Assembly (NCBI GenBank): GCA_021296255.1
Contig: JAGWAU010000051.1
Span: 1-63,968, forward strand
From: Alphaproteobacteria bacterium
Lineage (GTDB): Bacteria > Pseudomonadota > Alphaproteobacteria > UBA2966
Direction of reading: 5' to 3'
DNA length: 63,968 nt
The notes beneath the pieces are model-generated. The model worked only from the letters and a program-made list of their open reading frames with translations. It was not told the origin of the DNA and made no database searches. Each line of letters begins with the position of its first letter. Position 1 is the stretch's first letter. The position numbers were made by a program, and so were the translations under genes. Shown here one piece after another: positions 36,527-44,435 of the stretch.

Positions 36527-37768
36527 ATGCCTGAAGAAACTGCTCAAGGTCCTCTCGTCGGCTATCGCGTTTTGGAGCTCGGGAGCATGGCGGCGGGTCC
36601 CTTCGTCGGGCGACTGCTCGCCGATTTCGGCGCGGAGGTTCTCAAGGTGGAGCAGGCCGAGGGCGATCCAGTTCGTGATTACGGCCGCCGCTTCGAGGGG
36701 AAATCGCTCTACAGCGCCAGCATCATGCGCAACAAGCGCAACATCTCCTTGAATCTGAGAGAAGTTGCCGGTCAGGACTTGGTCAGGCGCATGATCCCCA
36801 AATGCGACTTCGTGATCGAGAACTTCCGTCCGGAGACATTGGAGCGTTGGGGACTCGGCTATGAAGATCTCCGTGACATCAATCCCGGAATCATCATGAT
36901 CCGCGTTAGCGGGTTCGGTCAGACCGGTCCGTACAGCGGGCGCGCTGGCTACGGCATCGTCGCCGAAGCGGTCAGCGGCTTGCGTCACATTACCGGCGAT
37001 CCTGACAGGCCTCCGTCCCGGGTCGCCATCCCACTCACCGATTACATCGGCGGCCTGTTCGGCGCCTACGGAGCTCTGGCCGCATTGGCACATCGTGAAA
37101 AGACCGGCGAAGGACAATGCGTCGATACCGCGCTTTACGAAAGCGCGTTCAGCGTCACGGAACCGTTCGTGCCGCAGTACGAAAAGACGGGGGAAGCCGG
37201 AATGCGTGCTGGCCCGCGCCTTCCGGGCAATGCCCCAAACAATCTCTACCGCGGTAAGGACGGGTTGTACGTCCAGGTCACGGCGGGCAATGATCGAATC
37301 TTCAAGAGAATGGCCGAGGTCATGGGCCAGCCCGAACTCGCGAAGGACGAACGATTTGCCACGCATGCTGTCCGCTGGCAGCACGTGGACGAGCTTGACG
37401 GGATCATCAGCACGTGGGCTGCCGCTATCGATTCGAAAGAGATAGAGGACCGTCTCAACGAAGCCGGGGTGCCCTCGGCACGCATTTACACGATGGCCGA
37501 GGTGTACGAGGACCCGCACTTCGCGGCCCGCGACATGTTGGTCCATGTTCCGAGCGCCGAACTTGGCGATGTCACGCTCGCAGGTGTCGTGCCCAAGCTT
37601 TCCGCCACGCCGGGCGACGTGCGCTGGGCGGGACGCAGGCCGGGACAGGACACGCGGGCAGTGCTCCGAGAGTTGTGCGATCTCGATGACGTTGAACTCT
37701 CCCGACTCGAGGCGGACGGGATCATCTATTGTGCGGACCAACTCCCGGCCGCCGCAGCGGCCGAATAG
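36527..37768 (+). CDS. CaiB/BaiF (family III) CoA-transferase
   Basis: The 413-residue product has the family's YRVLELGSMAAGPFVGRLLADFGAEVLKVE opening and the NKRNISLNL motif. In place of the catalytic Asp (Asp146 in the paralogue at 8805-10037) it has Gly143 (AGYGIVAEAVSGL). A GYG variant occurs in a recognised branch of the family as I recall, so activity is not excluded, but the standard aspartyl-CoA mechanism would need another residue. ATG 36527 was chosen; a longer frame upstream overlaps the previous gene. An AcuI-like reductase follows 26 bases later. Confidence 0.88.
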   Translation: MPEETAQGPLVGYRVLELGSMAAGPFVGRLLADFGAEVLKVEQAEGDPVRDYGRRFEGKSLYSASIMRNKRNISLNLREVAGQDLVRRMIPKCDFVIENFRPETLERWGLGYEDLRDINPGIIMIRVSGFGQTGPYSGRAGYGIVAEAVSGLRHITGDPDRPPSRVAIPLTDYIGGLFGAYGALAALAHREKTGEGQCVDTALYESAFSVTEPFVPQYEKTGEAGMRAGPRLPGNAPNNLYRGKDGLYVQVTAGNDRIFKRMAEVMGQPELAKDERFATHAVRWQHVDELDGIISTWAAAIDSKEIEDRLNEAGVPSARIYTMAEVYEDPHFAARDMLVHVPSAELGDVTLAGVVPKLSATPGDVRWAGRRPGQDTRAVLRELCDLDDVELSRLEADGIIYCADQLPAAAAAE

Positions 37769-37794
37769 AACCGCTGCTGAAAACGGCATCCGAC

Positions 37795-38790
37795 GTGGAT
37801 TCCTTCAAGGCACTACGTACATATACGGAAGGGTCTGCCGTTACCCAGCGCTTCGAGCAACTGAGCCTTGAGGACATCGACGAGGGCGATGTTGTAATTC
37901 GCACCGCATACTCGAGCGTCAACTACAAGGACGCGATGGCCGCCCACGGTTTGGGCCGCAATATCAGGCCCCATCCGCCGTGCGTGGGTGGGGTCGATAT
38001 GTCGGGCGTCGTGGAGAGTTCGGAGGATGAACGCTTCGGTCCCGGCGATCCCGTTATTGTGACCAATTACGCACTCGGTGTGGATCACGACGGCGGATAT
38101 TCGGAGATCGTTCGGGTGCCGGCTGATTGGATCGTTCCGTTGCCGGACGGTCTCGGCTTGCGTGAAGCCATGATCCTCGGCAGCGCCGGCCTCTGCGCCG
38201 CGCTCGCGGTCGAACGTCTGGAGCAGAATGGAATGGCCCCCGGCAACGGTCCGGTCGCCGTGACTGGAGCTACCGGCGGGGTGGGAAGCTTCGCTATCGA
38301 TATCCTGGCTGGGCTCGGCTATCAGGTTACGGCGATCACCGGCAAGGCCGACCAGTCGGCATATCTCAAAGGCCTTGGTGCCTCCGACATCCTGTTGCGC
38401 TCGGAGTTGCCCAGACAGCGACGCTTTCTCGGTGACACGCTTTGGGCGGGCGCGGTCGATAATCTTGGCGGCGCGACCCTCTCGTGGCTGACCAAGGCCA
38501 TGCAGCCGCATTCTGCCGTTGCGTTGTGCGGACTGGCCGAAAGCACTCATGTTCCCGTAACCGTGATGCCGTTCATCCTGCGGGCGGTGGATTATCTCGG
38601 CATCAATATTTCAAGCGCCATGGACATGCCCTTGCGTCGCCACATCTGGGATCGCCTCGCGACGGATCTGAAACCCGCGCAGTTGCAGAGCGTCGCCCGG
38701 ATGACACCTTTTGACGATCTCCCCACCGTGTTCGACAGTGTCATCGAATCGAAGATGACGGGCCGCATCGTGGTAGAGGTCGACGGCTGA
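37795..38790 (+). CDS. YhdH/AcuI-type quinone/acrylyl-CoA reductase
   Basis: The 331-residue zinc-free medium-chain reductase uses NADPH, with the cofactor fold at VAVTGATGGVGSFAIDILAGLG (about 151-172). SSVNYKDAMAAHGLG, PCVGGVDMSGVVESS and WIVPLPDGLGLREAMILGSAG are strong AcuI/YhdH marks. AcuI reduces acryloyl-CoA to propionyl-CoA. The start is probably GTG 37795. It directly follows a CoA-transferase, supporting reduction of an enoyl-CoA made by that pathway. Confidence 0.9.
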   Translation: MDSFKALRTYTEGSAVTQRFEQLSLEDIDEGDVVIRTAYSSVNYKDAMAAHGLGRNIRPHPPCVGGVDMSGVVESSEDERFGPGDPVIVTNYALGVDHDGGYSEIVRVPADWIVPLPDGLGLREAMILGSAGLCAALAVERLEQNGMAPGNGPVAVTGATGGVGSFAIDILAGLGYQVTAITGKADQSAYLKGLGASDILLRSELPRQRRFLGDTLWAGAVDNLGGATLSWLTKAMQPHSAVALCGLAESTHVPVTVMPFILRAVDYLGINISSAMDMPLRRHIWDRLATDLKPAQLQSVARMTPFDDLPTVFDSVIESKMTGRIVVEVDG

Positions 38791-38798
38791 TCGGAGAG

Positions 38799-39974
38799 TT
38801 GGCGAAGCCTTCTCCACACGTTTTTGTTCTCGCCGGAGAAGCGTCGGGAGACAATCTCGGCGCCCGGTTGATGGCGGCCCTCAAGCGGCAAACCGGCGAT
38901 AATATTTGCTTTTCCGGGGTCGGCGGCCCCGCCATGATCGAGCAGGGGCTCGACAGCTTGTTTCCGATGCGTGATCTCGCGCTTATGGGACTCGCGGAGA
39001 TCGTTCCCCATCTGCCGCGGTTGATCGGTCGGCTGCGGGAGACTGTCACCGCCGTTGCGCGTCTTCGGCCGACCGTCGTCGTCACCATTGATTCGCCGGG
39101 CTTCTCTCTCCGCGTGGCAGAGCGGGTCCGCCGTCTCGGCATCCCGACGATCCAATATGTGGCACCTCAACTCTGGGCTTGGCATCCCCAACGGGGCGGA
39201 AAACTCGCATCGCAAGTGGACCATGTGTTGGCTCTCTTGCCATTCGAGCCCGAGTTCTTCGCGCAGTTTAATGTCGGTTGCACTTTCGTCGGACATCCGA
39301 TTGTGGAGTCCGGATTGGATGGGGGTGACGGGGCGGCGTTTCGCAGGCGCCATGGTATCGGCGACCAAAGTCCCGTCGTCGTGACCATGCCGGGCAGCCG
39401 GGCGACGGAGGTACGGAGATTGCTGCCGACGTTTGGGGCGGCCATGAAGCGGCTACAGGACTCTTATTCCGATCTGACGGCGGTCGTTCCGACCGTTGTC
39501 ACAACGGCCGATGTCGTCAGAGATGTGATACGGAACTGGGGTTTGCCTACGATCGTGATTGGTGACGCCGAAGAGAAAGCGGATGCATTCGCGGGAAGCG
39601 ATGCCGCGATCGCGAAGTCCGGAACGTCCACCCTTGAACTGGCGCTCGCGGGCGTGCCGATGGTGGTTGCCTACAAGGTCAGCGCGATCACGGCCTTTCT
39701 GGCGCGGCGGTTGATCACGGTAGACAACGTCGCGATGGTCAACCTCCTTGTGGACCGGGAGTTCGTGCCCGAATGCCTGCAGGAGGATTGCCGTCCCGAC
39801 CGGCTGGCCGAGGAACTCGACCGTCTCATCGGCGACGAGGCCGCTCGTTCACGGCAGCAGATGGGGCTTGCCGAGGCCGTCGCGGCGCTCGGTTCCGGAA
39901 CACCGGCTCCCAGTGAGCGCGCGGCGAAAGCTGTGCTCGATGCGGCTACCGGTGCTCGTTCGTCGAATGAGTGA
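38799..39974 (+). CDS. lpxB: Lipid-A-disaccharide synthase
   Basis: The 391-residue GT-B glycosyltransferase joins UDP-2,3-diacylglucosamine and lipid X at the inner membrane. FVLAGEASGDNLGARLMAALK, GVGGPAMIEQGLDSLFP, LMGLAEIVPHLPRL and YVAPQLWAWHPQRGGKL are LpxB hallmarks, and the UDP-sugar site is in GSRATEVRRLLPTF and AKSGTSTLELALAGVPMVV. The start is TTG 38799. It is not beside lpxD-fabZ-lpxA, its common place, though a Gfo/Idh gene of the kind found near alphaproteobacterial lipid A genes lies 1.5 kb on. Confidence 0.93.
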   Translation: MAKPSPHVFVLAGEASGDNLGARLMAALKRQTGDNICFSGVGGPAMIEQGLDSLFPMRDLALMGLAEIVPHLPRLIGRLRETVTAVARLRPTVVVTIDSPGFSLRVAERVRRLGIPTIQYVAPQLWAWHPQRGGKLASQVDHVLALLPFEPEFFAQFNVGCTFVGHPIVESGLDGGDGAAFRRRHGIGDQSPVVVTMPGSRATEVRRLLPTFGAAMKRLQDSYSDLTAVVPTVVTTADVVRDVIRNWGLPTIVIGDAEEKADAFAGSDAAIAKSGTSTLELALAGVPMVVAYKVSAITAFLARRLITVDNVAMVNLLVDREFVPECLQEDCRPDRLAEELDRLIGDEAARSRQQMGLAEAVAALGSGTPAPSERAAKAVLDAATGARSSNE

Positions 39975-40671
39975 GGCTGGGCCCCGGCGATCGGTCGGGT
40001 CCCTGGGAACGATTGCCACGGCAGGGGCACACGTTCGGTTCGACGGGCCGTTCGAACCGCTAGCAGACGAGGTTCGAGATGCTTCGCTGGACGAGTCCAT
40101 GGACAGCATGCCGTCCGGTGACCCCTGGCTCTTCACGTATGGGTCGCTCATGTGGGACCGTGGCGTCTTCCCATATCAGGAATTCGCATCGGCGCTGCTG
40201 TACGGCTATCGCCGGCGTTTCTGCATTTGGACGGTATTGGCCAGGGGATCACCGGAGATGCCGGGACTGTCCCTCGGCCTGGAGCCCGGGGGGTCATGTC
40301 GGGGTATCGCGTTTCGAATCGCGCGCCGGGAAGCCAAGACGGCGTTCGACCTGGTCTGGCGACGCGAGATGTACACCGCGTGCTATGAGCCGCGCTGGAC
40401 CACCGCCCGGTTGTGTGATCGAACGGTCAATGCCTTGGCGTTCGTGGCGCGCCAGGGCCACCTTCAACACGCGACGGGCCTTGCACCCGAGATGATTGCC
40501 TTGCACATTGCCAAGGCACACGGGCGACGGGGCTCGTGCCGCGACTATCTTGCCGACACGCTGTCCAATCTCGATGCGTTGGGCGTGAGGGATCGGCGAT
40601 TGGAGCGGCTGCTCGAGCAAGTCGACAGTCGGATCGGCGCCCATGCGGGGTCGGATCGCGCGAGATCATGA
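39967..40671 (+). CDS. ChaC-like gamma-glutamylcyclotransferase
   Basis: A 234-residue protein of the gamma-glutamylcyclotransferase fold. The substrate loop is WLFTYGSLMWDRGVFP (YGSLMW, about residues 57-62), followed by LYGYRRRFCIWTVLARGSPEMPGLSLGLEPGGSCRGIAFRI, diagnostic of ChaC, which cleaves glutathione to 5-oxoproline and Cys-Gly. The catalytic Glu region is less clear (VWRREMYTACYEPRW). It overlaps the end of lpxB by eight bases and the start of the next methyltransferase by four, forming a tight operon. Confidence 0.87.
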   Translation: MSEAGPRRSVGSLGTIATAGAHVRFDGPFEPLADEVRDASLDESMDSMPSGDPWLFTYGSLMWDRGVFPYQEFASALLYGYRRRFCIWTVLARGSPEMPGLSLGLEPGGSCRGIAFRIARREAKTAFDLVWRREMYTACYEPRWTTARLCDRTVNALAFVARQGHLQHATGLAPEMIALHIAKAHGRRGSCRDYLADTLSNLDALGVRDRRLERLLEQVDSRIGAHAGSDRARS

Positions 40672-41336
40672 ATACGAGCGAGCCCAAAGAATCACTGGAA
40701 CAGAAGTCGGCGGGCGGGGATGTCCGCGAATGGCAGTACTACACGCGATTAACGATCGAAGACTATGGTCGGCTGTCCCGCCAATTCTGGGAAGGGACGC
40801 GCGATCACGACGTCAGTCAGAACTATGCAGCCCTTTTCGACGCCATCGAGGCAGTGCCTCCATACTCAATTCTCGATCTCGGCTGCGGCCCGGGCCGTGA
40901 TCTGGCCTACTTCCACTCACAAGGACATGAAGCGGTCGGGCTCGAGGGAGCGAAGGAATTCGTCGAAATGGCCCGCGACCACTCGGGCTGTGAAGTTCTG
41001 CACCAGGACTTCCTGGCGATGGACCTGCCTCCTGAAGAGTTCGATGGCATATTCGCGAACGCTGCCCTGTTCCACGTACCGAGCCAGGAATTACCGCGCG
41101 TCCTGAGTGAGCTTCACGCCACTTTGAAGACCATGGGTGTCCTCTTTTGTTCCAATCCGCGAGGGAACAATGAAGAGGGCCTGTATGGAAACCGTTACAA
41201 CTGTTTCCATGATCTCGAGACGTGGCGTGACCATCTGACAGCTGCGAAATTTGCCGAACTGAATCATTATTACCGGCCGCCCGGGGTGCCTCGCCACAAA
41301 CAGCCCTGGCTGGCCACTGTCTGGCGGAAGACCTGA
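40668..41336 (+). CDS. SAM-dependent methyltransferase
   Basis: A 222-residue class I methyltransferase. The SAM motif is ILDLGCGPGRDLAYFHSQGHEAVGLEGAKEFVEMAR (about 73-108), followed by the post-motif FDGIFANAALFHVPSQELPRVLSELHATLK. The N-terminus, YYTRLTIEDYGRLSRQFWEGTRDHDVSQNYAALFDAI, resembles small-molecule methyltransferases near thiol or tellurite detoxification genes. It overlaps the ChaC-like gene. Substrate unknown. Confidence 0.87.
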   Translation: MNTSEPKESLEQKSAGGDVREWQYYTRLTIEDYGRLSRQFWEGTRDHDVSQNYAALFDAIEAVPPYSILDLGCGPGRDLAYFHSQGHEAVGLEGAKEFVEMARDHSGCEVLHQDFLAMDLPPEEFDGIFANAALFHVPSQELPRVLSELHATLKTMGVLFCSNPRGNNEEGLYGNRYNCFHDLETWRDHLTAAKFAELNHYYRPPGVPRHKQPWLATVWRKT

Positions 41337-41346
41337 GACCCCGCAG

Positions 41347-41376
41347 GGGCTAATGGAGTCCTTACCGGGTTAGCCC
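41347..41376. terminator. Possible hairpin between convergent genes
   Basis: GGGCTAA (41347-41353) pairs with TTAGCCC (41370-41376) around a 16-base loop, between the end of the methyltransferase gene and the end of the Gfo/Idh gene. There is no clear T run. Confidence 0.3.
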
Positions 41377-41432
41377 TCCCTGGTCTCGTAGTACGGCAAA
41401 GCACCTGCCGAATGATCCGTAGTGCCGATCTC

Positions 41433-42434
41433 TCACTCCGTCGCGGGTGAGGTGTCACTCTGCATGTGCGAGTCGGCTTGGCGCACGAACTCCAGGTGCG
41501 CGCGAAGGCTTTCGTTGATCTGAAGGGCCGCCATCAGTGCCTTTACGCCGTCCCTACCCGACACGACCGGCGTGCAGTTGCTCAGGATGGCGTTCACAAA
41601 CGACCGGATTTCCCGCTCGAGCGCGTCGCCCTCGTCGTATTGCCGTTCGTCGCTGTCGATCTCGGGGATGCCCGGAAGCATCGACTTCTTGCCCTTGCGG
41701 AGTGTCCGGATGCGCTGGGCATCGAAATCGATGGTGATGTAGGTATCGGGCTCGAAAATGCGCATCTTTCGTTCGGTCTTGAGGCTGATGCGGCTCGCGG
41801 TGATGTTGGCGATGCAGCCATTCGCGAACTTGAGCCGGGCGCTCGCAATATCCTCGGACGGCGAGATCACGGGAGTTCCCGCGGCATCGAGGCCGATCAG
41901 CGGTGCATCCACGAGCGACAGAATCAGGTCAAGATCATGCACCATGAGGTCGAGGATTACGTTCACGTCCGTGCCACGCGGTTTGTACGGCGCGATACGC
42001 ACCGAGTCGATGTAGAGCGGACGTCTCACTTGGCGGCGCAATGCCTCGACGATGCCGGAGAACCGTATGAGGTGGCCGACCTGGAGCACCCGTTCGTATC
42101 GATCGCTCAGATCCACGAGGCTCTTCGCCGTCTCTAAATCATCGGTGATCGGCTTTTCCACCAGAACGTGAATGCCGTTCTCCAAGCAAGCGCTGGCCAC
42201 GTCAAAGTGGTGTTTCGTCGGCACGACGACGCAGGCGGCGTCCACCCGTCCGAAAAGGTCTCGGAAATCCGATACTGCCTCGGCATCGAACTTCTTGCCG
42301 ATCCTGTGCGCCCGTTTGGTGTCGGTGTCCGCGACGGCGACGAGATTCGCGCTTTGAAGAGCCGCGATCTTTTCGGCATGGAATTGGCCGAAGTGACCAA
42401 CCCCGATCACCGCCATGTCGAGCGGTGTGTTCAT
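41433..42434 (-). CDS. Gfo/Idh/MocA family oxidoreductase
   Basis: A 333-residue NAD(P)-dependent sugar oxidoreductase. The Rossmann motif is MAVIGVGHFGQFHAEKIAAL at the N-terminus, VEKPITDDLETAKSLVDLS carries the signature EKP, and the substrate domain includes RGTDVNVILDLMVHDLDLIL with the catalytic His/Asp region. In some bacteria relatives (GnnA) oxidise UDP-GlcNAc for 2,3-diamino lipid A and lie near lpxA/lpxB. That role is a guess, since no GnnB-like transaminase is seen here. The frame open beyond ATG 42434 lacks homology. Confidence 0.87.
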   Translation of the reverse strand: MNTPLDMAVIGVGHFGQFHAEKIAALQSANLVAVADTDTKRAHRIGKKFDAEAVSDFRDLFGRVDAACVVVPTKHHFDVASACLENGIHVLVEKPITDDLETAKSLVDLSDRYERVLQVGHLIRFSGIVEALRRQVRRPLYIDSVRIAPYKPRGTDVNVILDLMVHDLDLILSLVDAPLIGLDAAGTPVISPSEDIASARLKFANGCIANITASRISLKTERKMRIFEPDTYITIDFDAQRIRTLRKGKKSMLPGIPEIDSDERQYDEGDALEREIRSFVNAILSNCTPVVSGRDGVKALMAALQINESLRAHLEFVRQADSHMQSDTSPATE

Positions 42435-42450
42435 CGGCCGGGATATGTCT

Positions 42451-43158
42451 TCAAGAAGCGAGTCCCTGTTCCGCGGCCCACACATCCTGTGGCGGCAGTG
42501 TTGCCGGATCCAGCGAACGCCACAGATAGTGGGCCACGTACGGCTTGTAGGCGTCGAACGCTCGCCGCAATTCCTCCACGGCTGTGTTGTGAACGTCGAC
42601 CCGAAGGTCGATGATCTCCGCCATGTCGGGCTGCGCCACATAAAGGGCTGCCGAGCGTTCGGCCATGTGTTCGCCGTCGGCGGTTGCCTGACCGCCGGCG
42701 TCGCGTCCCGCTTCGAGCGCCTTCATCAGACGCTCATCGAGGTCATCGTCCACGCTGTCCCGGAAAGTCGCACCGATGGCTTCGACGACGTGACGTCCCG
42801 CCAGCGCGTTGCCCATGGCGACGTATCGGTCCCCGATCTCGTGTCCGACGTAGGGTCGGCAGTTGTCCCCCGACCAGCACGCCGTCGCGCCGAAGCGACT
42901 CACGATGCCAATCTGGCGGTAGTCGAGCAGCGGGTCGCGAGCCTTGAGGTCCTCGAGGACATCTTCCGGCGCCATGCCCTCTTCCAGAAGATCCATGGCA
43001 ATTGGGCCCAGCGGCGGATTGACGAACGCCTGATTGGAGAGCGCGGCCACGTCGTGCTTGACGTGCGGACAATAGGACCCGACCGCAAGCGAATAGGTTG
43101 CAATCCCGATCCCCAACCGGCCGGTCCGTTGGCAGCGCCCGATGATGGTGAATGTCAT
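42451..43158 (-). CDS. DUF1028 family protein (Ntn-hydrolase-like)
   Basis: A 235-residue DUF1028 protein: MTFTIIGRCQRTGRLGIGIATYSLAVGSYCPHV, the conserved first block, then ALSNQAFVNPPLGPIAMDLL and RQIGIVSRFGATACWSGDNCRPYVGHEIGDRYVAMGN. DUF1028 proteins have an Ntn-hydrolase-like fold and often sit with peptidases, RidA or amino-acid catabolism. The start overlaps the stop of the putative molybdenum carrier gene by four bases. It lies 16 bases before the Gfo/Idh start. Confidence 0.88.
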   Translation of the reverse strand: MTFTIIGRCQRTGRLGIGIATYSLAVGSYCPHVKHDVAALSNQAFVNPPLGPIAMDLLEEGMAPEDVLEDLKARDPLLDYRQIGIVSRFGATACWSGDNCRPYVGHEIGDRYVAMGNALAGRHVVEAIGATFRDSVDDDLDERLMKALEAGRDAGGQATADGEHMAERSAALYVAQPDMAEIIDLRVDVHNTAVEELRRAFDAYKPYVAHYLWRSLDPATLPPQDVWAAEQGLAS

Positions 43159-43745
43159 GATCGACCTGTTCCCGTTCTGTGTTTGGCGGTGGCCTTCGCC
43201 GGATTCCAGCATGGGGAGAAAAGCCGTAGGAGAAAAGCCCTCGCGGCGAGATAGATTCCTGGGTCTTCACTTTCCCGAGGACCACCGATGTTCAGCACTC
43301 GTAGTCCGTTTGCCATCACGAAGCGGATCGCGCGGCTCGGCGCGCGTGGGTCTTCAGGACTCACCACGATGCGTGGATGGTTTACGCCGGCCAGCCTCGG
43401 TAAGACGGCGCTCCCGCCGCGTGGCCTGTTCCGCGCCAGGATGAGCGTTCCGTCTGAGTCGCGCATGTTCCAGCGTGTACGCTGGATGGCGCGGCGGAGC
43501 GGCGTCTCGCGAAGTGGATAGCAGGTATCGATGGGGCCATCCTCCGCCCAGCGCCCGCGGGGACACCATCCCCCGCAAGGCAAACCCAGTTCGGCCGCGA
43601 CATCCAGCACTGCCCGGTCGACGCCCGATTGACCACCCGTGATGACTCTTGCGAGTCCCCGTCTGCGCCAGATTGCCTTGGCCGAACCAGAGGTGTAACC
43701 AGGTTCGGATGTCCATGTGAGGTAACGCGAACGAAATTCGCTCAC
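43155..43745 (-). CDS. Putative molybdenum carrier protein
   Basis: A 196-residue Rossmann-type protein of the putative molybdenum carrier family (like cyanobacterial or algal MoCo carriers). RVITGGQSGVDRAVLDVAAELGLPCGGWCPRGRWAEDGPI and RTRWNMRDSDGTLIL are the signature blocks. The start is probably GTG 43745, but the long open frame upstream is antisense to other genes. It overlaps the DUF1028 gene and is divergent to ridA. No molybdenum cofactor genes are in the window, so the function is only by family. Confidence 0.82.
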   Translation of the reverse strand: MSEFRSRYLTWTSEPGYTSGSAKAIWRRRGLARVITGGQSGVDRAVLDVAAELGLPCGGWCPRGRWAEDGPIDTCYPLRETPLRRAIQRTRWNMRDSDGTLILARNRPRGGSAVLPRLAGVNHPRIVVSPEDPRAPSRAIRFVMANGLRVLNIGGPRESEDPGIYLAARAFLLRLFSPCWNPAKATAKHRTGTGRS

Positions 43746-43790
43746 GCGCGGACAAACGAATGGCAGCTGCCGGAAGCAAGGAGGAAAAAC

Positions 43791-44180
43791 ATGGGTCAGA
43801 ATACCGTATTCACGGGCAAGCCATGGGAGCAAGACGTCTCGCACGCGCCGGGTAATATCTCGACGGGAAAGTTGCTGCACATCTCGGGCATCACGGCGCG
43901 GTTGCCCGACGGCTCCATCAACGGTCCCGCCGACATGCGCAAGCAGGCGGAGCAGATCGTCCAGAACATCAAAGATGTCTGCGACGCCGCTGGCGCCAGC
44001 ATCGGGAGCATCGTCCGCTTGACGATATACACCACCGACCTGGACGCCTTTCAGGAAGCGAGGGATGCCATCCAGGAGCTTTACGTCAGCCGCCCCGCGG
44101 CGACCCTGGTCGAGATTTCGCGGCTTGCGTCGCCGGACATGGTCCTCGAGATCGAACCCACGGTGGAGATGGACGGCTGA
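43791..44180 (+). CDS. RidA family protein
   Basis: A 129-residue YjgF/YER057c/RidA protein, a trimeric deaminase of reactive enamines and imines from amino-acid metabolism. VSHAPGNISTGKLLHISGITARLPDG, the QAEQIVQNIKDVCDAAGASIGSIVRLTIYTTDLDAF helix-strand unit and the C-terminal SRPAATLVEISRLASPDMVLEIEPTVEM with the substrate-binding Arg are present. AAGGAGG lies just before ATG 43791. The next gene is IlvD-family dehydratase, a source of enamine-type intermediates, in keeping with the role. Confidence 0.88.
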   Translation: MGQNTVFTGKPWEQDVSHAPGNISTGKLLHISGITARLPDGSINGPADMRKQAEQIVQNIKDVCDAAGASIGSIVRLTIYTTDLDAFQEARDAIQELYVSRPAATLVEISRLASPDMVLEIEPTVEMDG

Positions 44181-44435
44181 TGCCGGAGGCGGTTTCGCGG
44201 ATGGGGGCAGGTGAGAACGCCTCGTCTCGGTGTCGAGAGTTGTCGGCGGGCGGGCCATCCTGCATCGTTGATTGCAGGAATTGATTTTCGGGCATACCCG
44301 TGAAACGTTAGGCATCCCATTCGTGGGGTGGGACCGTCGAAAATTTGCCGCCGGGGCATGGCCGAAAAGGCGGTCCACACGCGGGTGGACCAACGGCTGC
44401 CGGCTTGCACCGAGAGCGACCAAGGAGATCGCGAG

